Shown piece after piece: positions 26,175 through 35,150 of a DNA stretch of 64,000 nucleotides. The stretch comes from Skermanella sp. TT6. GTDB taxonomy: Bacteria; Pseudomonadota; Alphaproteobacteria; Azospirillales; Azospirillaceae. A program made the position numbers and the translations under genes. The notes beneath the pieces are model-generated. The model was not told the origin of the DNA. It did not search any database and saw nothing but the letters and a program-made list of their open reading frames with translations. The DNA lies in the NCBI RefSeq assembly GCF_016653635.2, contig NZ_CP067422.1, positions 1-64,000 on the forward strand, given 5' to 3'. Positions within the stretch are counted from its first letter, which is position 1. Every line of letters begins with the position of its first letter.

Positions 26175-26344
26175 TACCCGATCAGGTCGATCCGCCCGAG
26201 ACGGCCGATCCGATGCGTTGCGCCAGGGGCGCAACTACGATCGTCGGCCCGCATCAAGCCGTAGGGTGCGCCCCTGGCGCAACAGGGTGGGCCGAGTGGG
26301 ACGGCCGGCTGCGAGGACCGGAGCGGTTCAACCTGATCGGGGAC
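26175..26344 (-). repeat. Palindromic intergenic repeat, copy 2
   Basis: Reverse-oriented copy of the element at 12375-12560. Shared outer sequence is 'gatcaggttgaaccgctccg' at one end and 'cccgatcaggtcgatccgcc' at the other; the inner arms carry 'gttgcgccaggggcgcaac' and 'gcgcccctggcgcaac', where both arms have changed together (atggg to agggg), keeping base pairing. It ends four bases before the MBOAT stop codon. Confidence 0.75.
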
Positions 26345-26348
26345 CGCT

Positions 26349-27875
26349 CTAGAAGTTGAAGTAGATGAACTCGCTGACCGAGGTCAGGCGGGTCAGGGTG
26401 AACAGGAAGCAGCAGGCCGCGACGCCGGCCCACAGCGGCGTGAACCGCCAGCGGGGCAGCAGTCCCTTCCGCTCGGCCCCCGCCGCGCCGAGCAGCCACG
26501 CCTGCGAGTTGGGCGCCAGCATGCAGACGGCCAGCAGCGACGCGATCAGGATCTCGTGCCGGTAGGCGAACAGGTCGGCCACGGACCCGAGCTCCACGGG
26601 CCCGGCCGTCCAGCCGTTGGCGCCGGTCATGGCGTGCAGCATGGCGAAGGCGCCGTCCAGCGAGGTCGCCCGGAAGAACACCCAGGCGACGGTGACGCAC
26701 AGGAACGTCAGGCCCCGGCCGAACCAGATCCCGCCCCGGGTCCCGCTGCCCAGGCCCCCCTCCCTCAGGCCCCCCTTCCTCAGGCCCCCCTTCCTCAGGC
26801 CCATGCGGGAGCGCAGGGCTCGCCAGCCGTGGTTCACGATCAGGTAGACGCCGTGCAGGGCGCCCCACGCGATGAAGGTCCAGCCGGCCCCGTGCCACAG
26901 CCCGCCCAGCACCATGGTGAGGAACAGGTTCAGGTAGCGGCGCGCCTTGCCGTGCCGGTTGCCGCCCAGCCGGATATAGAGGTAGTCGCGCAGGAACTCC
27001 GACAGGGTGATGTGCCAGCGCCGCCAGAAGTCGATGATGTCGGTCGCCTGGTACGGCGAGTTGAAGTTGAAGGGAAGCCTGACGCCGAACAGCAGGCCAA
27101 GCCCGACCGCCATGTCGGAGTAGCCGGAGAAGTCGAAATAGAGCTGGAGGGAATAGGCCAGCGCTCCCGTCCAGGCCTCCGCCGCGGTCAGTGCGTGGGT
27201 CGCGGCGGCGCCGAACACGGGAGCCGCGTATGTGGCGAGCTGGTCGGCCAGCACGACCTTCTTCCACAGCCCGACCGTGAAGAAAGCCAGTCCCAGGGCG
27301 AAGCCCTCGTGGCTGAAGCGCAGGTTCTCCGGACGGCCGAACTGGGGCATCAGGTCCTTGTGATGGACGATCGGCCCGGCGATGAGCTGCGGGAAGAAGG
27401 CGACGAACAGGCAATAGTCCGCCAGGCCGTAGTCGGCCGATCCGCCCTCCGCCGCGTCCACCAGATAGGCGATCTGCTGGAAGGTGAAGAACGAGATCCC
27501 GAGCGGCAGGACCATTGCCCGGATGCCGAAATCGATGCCGGCGAGCGCCCCGACATTGTCCAGCATGAAGACCGAATATTTGAAGTACCCGATCAGCAGC
27601 AGGTTGACCGTCACGCCCAGCGCCAGCAGCGGGCGCGTCGATCCGGCCGGCGCCCGCGACAGCGCGGCGAGCTTCGCTCCCGCCGCGTGGTTGAACAGCA
27701 CGCTGGCCAGCAGCAGCGGGACGTGCGACGGGTTCCACCAGCCATAGAAGAAGAGCGAGGCCAGCGTCAGCCACAGCAGCGGGAGGCGCGGGTCGGGCCG
27801 GAGCGCCAGCAGGCGATAGACGCCCAGCGTCACCGGCAGGAAGGCGCCGATGAAGACCCAGGAGTTAAAGAGCAT
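26349..27875 (-). CDS. MBOAT family O-acyltransferase (AlgI-like)
   Basis: 508 residues with about ten membrane spans. It starts 'MLFNSWVFIGAFLPVTLGVY', the characteristic AlgI/DltB-type opening. 'GISFFTFQQIAYLVD', 'FFPQLIAGPIVHH', 'FNFNSPYQATDIIDFWRRWH' and 'GGLWHGAGWTFIAWGALHG' (catalytic His about 327) are conserved. Such proteins move acetyl groups across the membrane for O-acetylation of exopolysaccharide such as alginate or cellulose. Paired with the SGNH-type protein upstream, which it overlaps by 11 bases. An unusual feature is a repeated 'LRKGG' loop near residue 360. Confidence 0.94.
   Translation of the reverse strand: MLFNSWVFIGAFLPVTLGVYRLLALRPDPRLPLLWLTLASLFFYGWWNPSHVPLLLASVLFNHAAGAKLAALSRAPAGSTRPLLALGVTVNLLLIGYFKYSVFMLDNVGALAGIDFGIRAMVLPLGISFFTFQQIAYLVDAAEGGSADYGLADYCLFVAFFPQLIAGPIVHHKDLMPQFGRPENLRFSHEGFALGLAFFTVGLWKKVVLADQLATYAAPVFGAAATHALTAAEAWTGALAYSLQLYFDFSGYSDMAVGLGLLFGVRLPFNFNSPYQATDIIDFWRRWHITLSEFLRDYLYIRLGGNRHGKARRYLNLFLTMVLGGLWHGAGWTFIAWGALHGVYLIVNHGWRALRSRMGLRKGGLRKGGLREGGLGSGTRGGIWFGRGLTFLCVTVAWVFFRATSLDGAFAMLHAMTGANGWTAGPVELGSVADLFAYRHEILIASLLAVCMLAPNSQAWLLGAAGAERKGLLPRWRFTPLWAGVAACCFLFTLTRLTSVSEFIYFNF
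26751..26802 (-). repeat. 15-base tandem repeat inside the acyltransferase gene
   Basis: About 3.5 copies of 'caggccccccttcct', the first copy differing by one base. On the coding strand it encodes 'LRKGGLRKGGLREGG', a basic cytoplasmic-loop extension. Whole-codon unit length means copy-number change keeps the frame. Confidence 0.85.
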
Positions 27876-28860
27876 GGTGTCTGCCCCCGCCGGCGAGGTC
27901 GAGCTGCGATCGGTCCATCTGGGAGATCAGGTGGTCCATGAAGGTCGGCACCGACGTCCATTGCAGATGGGCATGGTCCGTGAAGTCCTTGTCCGTCAGC
28001 GACAGGCCCTTGGCGGCGTCGATCAGCAGGGCTCCGGTCGGGTCCAGGTGCCGGGAAACCTCGGCGCGGAAGGCCCCGTCCCGGAACCCGCCGGGATCGT
28101 ATGCGGCGATCCAGCCCGGCATGGGCGGCAGCAGGACGACCACGAAATGGACGCCGCGCCGGGCCAGGTCCTTGCCGAGGTTCCCCAGGTGGCGGAGGCA
28201 GGCGGGATCGACCGACACGTTCTCTCGGATGTCCGGCTCCGGCAGCAGCAGGGGGCCGGACCCGTAGGCGTCCATCACCAGCGGCGCGTGGATGTTCTCC
28301 CCGGACCGCATGTCGGCCAGGGTCAGGGCGTCGCGCAGGAACGCTCCCGGCCGGAGATTCTTGAAGTAGAGGTGCCACCCCGGACTGTCGCCGAACACAT
28401 AGTCGCGGGCGTCCTCGGGACGGAAGAAGGCGTTCTCGCCGGCGGCGCAGGTTTCGAAATCGCGCATGGAGAAGACCGACAGCACCGTCTTCACGCTCGG
28501 CATGTTGTCCAGCAGGAAGCCGGTCAGGAATGCCGTCTCGTCGACGTGAAGATAGCAGGGAGCCGCGTTGAGCGGCGCGACGGCGTCGCCGTAGCGGGCC
28601 TTGAGGACCCTGAAATCCAGGTTTCTCCAGGTGACCGAGGAGCCGACGGCCAGCAGGTCGGGTTCCCGGATGGTCGTCTCGTGGAGGAACTTGAACTTCT
28701 CGTCGATGCAGTTGGTCGCCGTGATCGGCGGCGCGGGAAGGCGGTCGACGGACGCCAGGGCGGCAAGCCCGGCGGCGCCCAGGACCAGGAAAAGGGCGCA
28801 CCACGACACGAAGGCGATGTTGAATCGCAGCGCGGCCCTGCTGGACAAGGTATTCGGCAT
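27865..28860 (-). CDS. SGNH-hydrolase-like partner of MBOAT (AlgX/AlgJ-type role)
   Basis: 331 residues from ATG 28860; a longer in-frame start at 28965 gives an Arg/His-rich, atypical leader. One N-terminal membrane anchor ('FNIAFVSWCALFLVLGAAGLAAL') is followed by a periplasmic domain. 'LLAVGSSVTWRNLDF' supplies the Ser of a GxS block, and 'DKDFTDHAHLQWTSV' the Asp/His pair of the SGNH triad. Such proteins accept acetyl from the MBOAT partner and transfer it to the sugar. The 11-base overlap with the MBOAT gene indicates a coupled two-gene operon. Confidence 0.8.
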   Translation of the reverse strand: MPNTLSSRAALRFNIAFVSWCALFLVLGAAGLAALASVDRLPAPPITATNCIDEKFKFLHETTIREPDLLAVGSSVTWRNLDFRVLKARYGDAVAPLNAAPCYLHVDETAFLTGFLLDNMPSVKTVLSVFSMRDFETCAAGENAFFRPEDARDYVFGDSPGWHLYFKNLRPGAFLRDALTLADMRSGENIHAPLVMDAYGSGPLLLPEPDIRENVSVDPACLRHLGNLGKDLARRGVHFVVVLLPPMPGWIAAYDPGGFRDGAFRAEVSRHLDPTGALLIDAAKGLSLTDKDFTDHAHLQWTSVPTFMDHLISQMDRSQLDLAGGGRHHAL

Positions 28861-29318
28861 TCTTTTGACTCGCCCAATGTTCGACCGGGCGGGCACCCGC
28901 GGTGCGGAGCCCGGTTCGACATGACGGTGATGACGGATGGCGGCGCGCGCGGGCACGGCAGGCATGCCCGGGGATGGATCTTCTGCGCCGTCAGGGTCGC
29001 GTCAGCGCGACGCCGTCCTCACGGTGGGGCGCAGGGGACGCTTCGTTGCCCGTGGCGTGCCACGGTGGCCGGGCGGAACCGGCAGGGGATGCCCGGACGC
29101 ATCGGGGCGGCGACGGCACGGCGGCCCCGCTTGGACCGCAGCCGCGACCTGTTGCCCGGGTTTGCGGGCCAGGGGCCGTTGCGCCCGCCCCCCCTGTATT
29201 CCGTGTTGTCAGTCGGGATCCGCATTTGGTCGCTTCCGATCGGCTTCGATCTGACCGCTGAACAGTCCTTCTGATCAAGGACGATAGCGGACCGGAGCGC
29301 CCGGTTTAAGAACGCATT
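28861..29318. other. Intergenic region without recognisable gene
   Basis: About 460 bases upstream of the SGNH gene and downstream of a GntR gene. Open frames here lack ribosome sites and encode Arg/Pro/Gly-rich shadow sequence. It should contain the promoter of the SGNH-MBOAT operon near 28870-28930, but I cannot pick out a confident box. Confidence 0.4.
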
Positions 29319-30083
29319 TTATATAATCCCCTTGTCCGGCCGGTGGAGGGATGCCGCTCCCGCAAGGGCTTCCTGACCGAAGTATCCCTTCATGCGTCTC
29401 CGGCTCATCGAAATGTGGTTCCGGCGGACAAGGTGGAGACTGGCGAGGTCGTTCAGCTCCATCGCCCGGATCAGGTCGGCGATCTCGCCCGCGAACGCGT
29501 CGACCTCCGCCGTCCAGTCCATCCGCGGCAGCAGCTGGAGCCACATCCGCGCGGTCTGGAAGAACAGGCGGTCGCCGGTCTCCCGGAGCGGCCGGTTGCC
29601 GATGGAGCGGGACAGTTCCTGCTGGACCGCGATGTGGAGGCGGCCCAGCTCCTCCAGGTCGACCTTGGACCGGATGCCGCGGCAGCGCTCCAGCAGCGTC
29701 CTCATGCGGGCGACGTCGTCGGGGCCGCGCGCCAGCGGCGACAGCTCGCCGCCGATCTCCGCCAGCTTCATGCGCAGGGCGTCGATCTCCTCCAGTTCAT
29801 CGAACTCGATCAGGGTGACGATGGTGCCGACGCCGTGCCGGCTCTCGACCAGCCCTTCGTGCTCCAGCCGCTGCAGCACCCGGCGGATCGGGGTCCGGCT
29901 GGTCCCGAACTCCCGCGCCAGGTCGTGCTCGCCCAGCGTGTGGCCGGGCGGATAGCGCAGCAGGCAGATCCGGTCGCGGATCTCGCCATGGATCGCCTCG
30001 AACCGCTGCCGGGATCCGGTCGGCGGGTTGCCGCCGCGGTGTCGGCGGGGGTCCGGGGGTGCGGCGGGGCTCAGGTCGGTCAT
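29319..30083 (-). CDS. GntR family regulator, FCD subfamily
   Basis: 254 residues. The winged helix-turn-helix spans about 28-92 ('LGEHDLAREFGTSRTPIRRV', 'LEHEGLVESRHGVGTIVTLI'). It is followed by an FCD-like effector domain ('EIDALRMKLAEIGGELSPLA', 'LGRLHIAVQQELSRSIG', 'LHLVRRNHISMSRRRMKGYF'). The N-terminal 25 residues are Pro/Arg-rich and variable. It lies 35 bases downstream of the MocR-type gene on the same strand, so the two regulators are likely co-transcribed. Target unknown. Confidence 0.9.
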   Translation of the reverse strand: MTDLSPAAPPDPRRHRGGNPPTGSRQRFEAIHGEIRDRICLLRYPPGHTLGEHDLAREFGTSRTPIRRVLQRLEHEGLVESRHGVGTIVTLIEFDELEEIDALRMKLAEIGGELSPLARGPDDVARMRTLLERCRGIRSKVDLEELGRLHIAVQQELSRSIGNRPLRETGDRLFFQTARMWLQLLPRMDWTAEVDAFAGEIADLIRAMELNDLASLHLVRRNHISMSRRRMKGYFGQEALAGAASLHRPDKGII

Positions 30084-30118
30084 GGTCCCGGTTCAGCTCT
30101 CGAGCGCGGTCCTGCGGG

Positions 30119-31534
30119 TCAGGCGATGAAACAGGCGTCGTTGATGCCAGGATACTGGGCGAAGGTGCCGGCGATGATCTCCAGCGCCTCGCGCAGGGCT
30201 TCCAGCGTCAGGGTGCCGCCGATGCAGATGCGCAGCGCGTTCGGCGGCTCGCCCGCCTCGACCACGAACGGCTCGGACGAGGTGGCGGCGACGCCGCGCT
30301 CGCGCAGCGCCCGGACCAGCCCCTCCTCCGTCCAGTAGCCCGGCACGCGCAGCCAGGCGCTGAGCGCCAGCGGGTGGCCGCCCACGACATGGGCTCCCAG
30401 GATCGCGCCGACCAGTTCCTGCCGTCTGCGGATTTCGCTCCGCTGAACCTCGAGCAGCTGGTCGGCGATCCCGTCCTCGACCCATCGCGCCGCCATCTCC
30501 GCGACGGCCGGCACCGCGCTCCAGCAGGTGACGCGGAGCACGCTGGCGGTCCGGATGGCGAAATGCGGCGGGACGACCAGGTAGCCGGTTCGCAATCCCG
30601 TCATCACCGACTTGGTGAAGCTGGTGCAGAAGAAACCCAATTCGGGCGCGAACGAACTGACCGACGGCAGGTCGTCCTCGATCAGCGGGCGATAGACCTC
30701 GTCCTCGATGATATAGACGTTGTTGGCCCGCGCGACCTCGGCCAGGCGCCGGCGGCGGGCGGCGCCCATCAGGGCGCCGGTCGGGTTGGTGAAGGTCGGC
30801 GTGCAGACCAGCGCCTTGACCTTGGCGGTCCGGCAGGCTTCCTCGAACGCCTCGGGCAGGATGCCCTCGCGGTCGGTCGGCAGCCCGCACAGGGTGAACC
30901 CCAGGACGTTGGACAGGCCGATGACTCCGTGGTCGGTCAGCGCCTCGGTCACGACCAGGTCGTCGCTCCGGACCACCGTGGCGAGCGCCAGGAAGATGCC
31001 GTGGGTGGTGCCGTTGGTGATCAGGATGCGGTCGGGCGCCACGTCGGGCAGGCCCAGTCCGGCCAGCCAGGCGGACCCCACGGCCCGGTGGGTCTCCAAC
31101 CCGGCGACCGGGCGGCAGGGTTGCATCCAGGGGGTGTTGTCGGCTTGCGACATCGCGGCCAGCAGGGTGCGCGAGGCGGCGTCGTGCCGTTCGGTGAAGA
31201 CGGCCCGGACGACCGACAGGTCGAAAGACCCGCTCGGCCGCATGTCCAGCCTGCAGCCGCCCCCCTCGGCGATCCTGCCCTTGACGAAGGTGCCGCGGCC
31301 GGCCTCGCTGCGCAGGTAGCCCCGGCGCTCGACCTCCTTGTAGCTGGCGCTGACCGTCCGGGCGCTGAGGCCGAGCCGCAGCGCCAGTTCCCGGTGGGCC
31401 GGCAGTTGCTGGCCGCGGGTCAGCCGGCCTGCGTCGATGTCGGCGATGATCGCCTCGGTCAGCACCCTGTGCTTTGTCTGCCTGCGGGCGCCGCCGTGCC
31501 GCCCGGGCGTCAGGACGGGAAGCCACTCTGTCAT
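30119..31534 (-). CDS. MocR-type PLP-dependent regulator
   Basis: 471 residues from ATG 31534, preceded by GAGAG. An N-terminal GntR winged helix ('LTRGQQLPAHRELALRLGLS', 'TVSASYKEVERRGYLRSEAG') is fused to a fold-type I aminotransferase domain. PLP site features: 'ILITNGTTHGIFLALATVV', 'VCTPTFTNPTGALMGAARR', 'YIIEDEVYRPLIEDD', and the Schiff-base lysine in 'FFCTSFTKSVMTGLRTGY'. MocR proteins sense PLP or amino-compounds and control vitamin B6, GABA, taurine or similar genes. No obvious target enzyme lies beside it. Confidence 0.93.
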   Translation of the reverse strand: MTEWLPVLTPGRHGGARRQTKHRVLTEAIIADIDAGRLTRGQQLPAHRELALRLGLSARTVSASYKEVERRGYLRSEAGRGTFVKGRIAEGGGCRLDMRPSGSFDLSVVRAVFTERHDAASRTLLAAMSQADNTPWMQPCRPVAGLETHRAVGSAWLAGLGLPDVAPDRILITNGTTHGIFLALATVVRSDDLVVTEALTDHGVIGLSNVLGFTLCGLPTDREGILPEAFEEACRTAKVKALVCTPTFTNPTGALMGAARRRRLAEVARANNVYIIEDEVYRPLIEDDLPSVSSFAPELGFFCTSFTKSVMTGLRTGYLVVPPHFAIRTASVLRVTCWSAVPAVAEMAARWVEDGIADQLLEVQRSEIRRRQELVGAILGAHVVGGHPLALSAWLRVPGYWTEEGLVRALRERGVAATSSEPFVVEAGEPPNALRICIGGTLTLEALREALEIIAGTFAQYPGINDACFIA

Positions 31535-31646
31535 GCTGTCTCTCGGCCACCATACCAATAGGATGCATCGGATCGGCTCGATATGGTCATTGGCGCGGTT
31601 GCAATGTCAAAGGAAAGTTCCCGCGCCCTGTCGGCTTCGAGGGCGG

Positions 31647-32393
31647 TCAGTCCGTCTGGTTGCCCAGGCCGGCGTGGGCGATGACCGCTTGGCGGTCCAT
31701 GGGGACCAGCGCGCCGCTCCGGTCCTGTTCCAGGAGCGCGTGGCGCACCGGGCCGGAACCGGTCACCCGGATCACCAGATCCTCGATCCCGCGCCCCGTG
31801 ATGTCGGCGGACGCCAGCACCTCGACCGTCGCCGCCCGGCCGTCCCGGTGGAGGACGATGCCGTGGGGCAGGATCTCGATCCGGTCGGCGCCGGCATCGC
31901 GGAGCCTGCGCGCCGGCCTGATCCAGGCCGGCAGCAAGTCCTTGAGCCGCGAGGGGTCGAGCCGGTCGCCCAGGATCTGCCCTAGCCGCTGGTCCGGCCC
32001 GAGGAAGTTGCGCGGGCTGCGGCCCAGATACGCTGCGCGGAGCGGCAGGCAGTCGTCGTAATGGTGCGAGTCGGCGAGTCCGCCGAAGTGGCGCAGCCGG
32101 TCGGGACGCGCCGTCGCCGTCAGGAAGCCCAGGCAGCTCCGGATGCGGACGTCGCCGTCGGCGAAGCTGCCGAACAGCTCCGGCCGGTTCCGGCTCATCT
32201 CTTCCGGGAAACGGGACAGCGCCGCCGCGAAGGACTGGTCGTGGACGACGGTGCCGCGGGACTGCCCCGCGGTCCCGGCGCCCGACCGGTCCAGCGCCGT
32301 CGCCACGGCGAAGATGCCGCCCATCAGGATCAGGGCGGCCGCAAGGGTCCACAGCGATTCCTGCTTCTGTCCGGTCTGCCGAGTATTGTCCAT
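31647..32393 (-). CDS. Hypothetical membrane-anchored protein, 248 aa
   Basis: One N-terminal transmembrane segment (residues about 15-34, 'LWTLAAALILMGGIFAVATAL') then an exported domain with two cysteines ('RSCLGFLTATAR', 'YDDCLPLRAAYLGRSP'). The C-terminal part looks beta-rich ('RIEILPHGIVLHRDGRAATV', 'IEDLVIRVTGSGPVRHALLE'). No known family. It lies between the MocR gene and the divergent TpsB gene; nothing ties it functionally to either. Confidence 0.6.
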   Translation of the reverse strand: MDNTRQTGQKQESLWTLAAALILMGGIFAVATALDRSGAGTAGQSRGTVVHDQSFAAALSRFPEEMSRNRPELFGSFADGDVRIRSCLGFLTATARPDRLRHFGGLADSHHYDDCLPLRAAYLGRSPRNFLGPDQRLGQILGDRLDPSRLKDLLPAWIRPARRLRDAGADRIEILPHGIVLHRDGRAATVEVLASADITGRGIEDLVIRVTGSGPVRHALLEQDRSGALVPMDRQAVIAHAGLGNQTD

Positions 32394-32726
32394 CCGCTCC
32401 GTCCTGGCGCCGCGTACCGGTGCCCCATCCCGCCGCTCCGGGCGGTCCTCGATTCGGCCGGGTCCCGGCGTCCGCGCGGCCGGCCCTGCGGTTTCGCTCG
32501 CGGAATTCTGCCGGATATTGGTTAACGATTTCTGCGCCGCACCATGTCCGCCGCCGGCCGGCAGGACGGCTTCCCGTTCGCAAGGTGATTACTAGAATAA
32601 CTTTCCGGACAATCGTCGATGACGGGAAAAACCTGTTCCCCCGGATAATCGGAATTAGTACAAATACACCCAATCCGGGCTTTGGAGCGGGCGCTGTTCA
32701 CCATGACCTATCCTCAAGACGAAAGA

Positions 32727-35060
32727 ATGTCCTCCCGGCGGTCGCGGCATCGGGGCGGAGCGCTTCGCGGCGCCGCCCTGCTGCCGCTGCTCGTCGCGGC
32801 TTCGGCGCTTTCCGCGGCGGCTCCCGCGCTCGCCCAGGTCGGCCCGCCCGCCTCCCTGACCGGCAACCCGGCGCTGCTGCGCGAGACCGACATCGACAGG
32901 ATCAACGACAAGTTCGCCCGGCCCGACCTGCCGGTGACCTCGACCGATCCCGAGGTGCCGGTGCTGCTCGACCAGACCCAGCCGCCGGGCAACGCCGGCG
33001 CGATCCGTTTCGCCTTCCGCACCTTCGAGCTGGAGCAGCCCGCCCCGGTCGGGCAGGCGGCGATCGACGAGATCGCGCAGCCGCTCGCCGGCAGGACGGT
33101 GTCCCTGCTCCAGGTGTTCGAGGCCGCCGCGGCCGTGGCCGAGCGGTACGAGGCGCTGGGCTATTTCAGGCCCAAGGTCAGCGTCCCGCCGCAGAGGATC
33201 AACAACGGTACCGTCAAGCTGCGGATCGACCAGTTCGCCGTCGACCGCACGGTCATCACGATCGACGGCGCCCCGGCCGGGCCCGATCCCGTGCTCGACC
33301 GGATCATCGCCGACGTGACGGCCGACCGCCCCTTGTCCCGCGCCGTGTTCGAGAGCGCCCGCGACCGCCTGAAGCGGGAGCTGGGCCTGTCGGTTGTCCA
33401 TCTGGAAAGCCGGATCGAGTCGGACCAGAGCATCACCGTCACCGTGGAGCTCAGCCGCCGCGCCCCCGCCACGCTGGAGCGGATCGGCATCGAGGTGCCG
33501 CCCGGACTGGACCAGGACAAGCCGCCGCCCGGCGCGGAGCGGATCCGGTTCCGCCTCGACCGGCTGGACTTGGCCGGCGTCTCCACATATCCGGCGGACC
33601 AGCTGGCGCCGCTCTATGCGGACTCGATCGGCAAGGAGATCTCGCTCGCCGACCTCTATACCATCGCCGGCAAGATCCGCGGCCGGTACGAGGCCGACGG
33701 CTACGTCCCGCCCGAGGTGAAGATCCCCGCCCAGTCGGTCGTCGACGGCGCCGCCCGGCTCCAGGTCAACGAGATCTGGGCGTCGCGGGTGGTGGTGATG
33801 CTCGACGGCAAGGAGGTGCCGGCGGACGACCTGCTCCACCGCACCGCCAACCGGGTCGCCAACGTCCGGCCGCTGACCATCGCGGTGCTGAACCGCTACG
33901 CCCTGCTGCTCGGCGACATCCCGGGCATCAGCATCCGCTCGATCACCCCGCCGAAGGAGCCGGGCGGCCTCGCCACGGTCGAGTTGGCCCGCAAGACCTT
34001 CGGCGGCAGCGTCGGCATGGACAACCGGGGCTCGCGGCCGACCGGCATCATCGAGCTGATGGCCAGCGGCTCCGCCGCCGGCGCGCTGGGCTTCAATGAG
34101 CGGCTGTCGCTCAGCCACATCACCATGATCGATCCGGAGGAAGTCAGGATCCTCGGGATCGGCTACGACCAGCCGCTGACGTCCGACGGCCTCAAGCTGT
34201 CCACCTACTACAGCAGGACGCTGGCCAAGCCCGGCGCCAACCTGAAGGACCAGCAGGGCGAAAGCTTCGGCTCGCTGTTCACCGCCAGCCTGTCCTACCC
34301 GGTGATCCGGTCGTCGGTCGAGAACCTGACCGTGTCGGCGCAGTTCGACTATCTGAACAGCCTGGCCCAGGCGACCCCGCTGACCGCCCCGTTCTTCGGC
34401 AGCCAGACCTTCATCCTGTCCAACTCGCGCACGCGCAGCCTGCGGGTCGGCGGCCGGTTCGATTTCGTCGACGGGCTGCACGGGCTGACGGCCTTCAGCG
34501 CGAAATTCAGCCAGGGACTCGACATCTTCGGCGCGCGCAAGACCGGCGCCGAGTACTCGACCCGGCGGAATGGCGTCAGCGACTACCGGAAGGTCAATGC
34601 CGAGATCACCCGCACCCAGCCGCTCGGCGCCAGCGGGCTGGCCCTGGTGCTGGGCGTGACCGGGCAGTATGCCTTCGACCCCCTGCTGGGACCCGAGCAG
34701 TTCAGCGTCGGCGGCAAGGAGTACGGGCGCGGCTACAACAACACCATCATCATGGGCGACCACGGCGTGGCGACCAAGACGGAGCTGCAATACAACGGCG
34801 CCGTCGGCCTTCCCTATTTCCAGGGCTACCAGCTCTTCGCCGGGTACGATTTCGGCCGCACCTGGCGGCGCGACCTGCTGCCGGGGGAGAAGCCGATGGA
34901 CGACGCGGCGTCGGTGGTCGGCGGCGCCCGTTTCCTGCTGACCCAGTGGCTGTCGGGCGAACTGGTCGTGGCGCAACCCCTGACCCGTGCCTACTACACG
35001 TCAGGCAACCTCCCGACGAAGCGTCCGCAATATTTCTTCGGCCTTCAGGCAAGCTTCTGA
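32727..35060 (+). CDS. TpsB-type outer-membrane transporter (ShlB/FhaC/HecB family)
   Basis: 777 residues from ATG 32727, the start giving the best signal peptide ('GALRGAALLPLLVAASALSA', cleavage after 'APALAQ'); ATGs at 32682 and 32703 are alternatives and no start has a clear ribosome site. Two POTRA pairs seem present: about 91-170 and 171-255, then 270-350 and 350-430. The POTRA-like helices repeat ('VFEAAAAVAERYEALGYFRP' and 'LYTIAGKIRGRYEADGYVPP'). A 16-strand barrel follows, with the family motif region 'FSVGGKEYGRGY' and a terminal Phe ('FFGLQASF'). TpsB proteins secrete one large beta-helical partner; no TpsA gene is visible here. Confidence 0.85.
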   Translation: MSSRRSRHRGGALRGAALLPLLVAASALSAAAPALAQVGPPASLTGNPALLRETDIDRINDKFARPDLPVTSTDPEVPVLLDQTQPPGNAGAIRFAFRTFELEQPAPVGQAAIDEIAQPLAGRTVSLLQVFEAAAAVAERYEALGYFRPKVSVPPQRINNGTVKLRIDQFAVDRTVITIDGAPAGPDPVLDRIIADVTADRPLSRAVFESARDRLKRELGLSVVHLESRIESDQSITVTVELSRRAPATLERIGIEVPPGLDQDKPPPGAERIRFRLDRLDLAGVSTYPADQLAPLYADSIGKEISLADLYTIAGKIRGRYEADGYVPPEVKIPAQSVVDGAARLQVNEIWASRVVVMLDGKEVPADDLLHRTANRVANVRPLTIAVLNRYALLLGDIPGISIRSITPPKEPGGLATVELARKTFGGSVGMDNRGSRPTGIIELMASGSAAGALGFNERLSLSHITMIDPEEVRILGIGYDQPLTSDGLKLSTYYSRTLAKPGANLKDQQGESFGSLFTASLSYPVIRSSVENLTVSAQFDYLNSLAQATPLTAPFFGSQTFILSNSRTRSLRVGGRFDFVDGLHGLTAFSAKFSQGLDIFGARKTGAEYSTRRNGVSDYRKVNAEITRTQPLGASGLALVLGVTGQYAFDPLLGPEQFSVGGKEYGRGYNNTIIMGDHGVATKTELQYNGAVGLPYFQGYQLFAGYDFGRTWRRDLLPGEKPMDDAASVVGGARFLLTQWLSGELVVAQPLTRAYYTSGNLPTKRPQYFFGLQASF

Positions 35061-35150
35061 TCAACCGAAGATCATAGATTAACGCTTTTGCCACTGCCGG
35101 ACGTGTCTTCCTGCCCTGCTATCCTGGATAGGACTTGTGGGGAGATGGGC

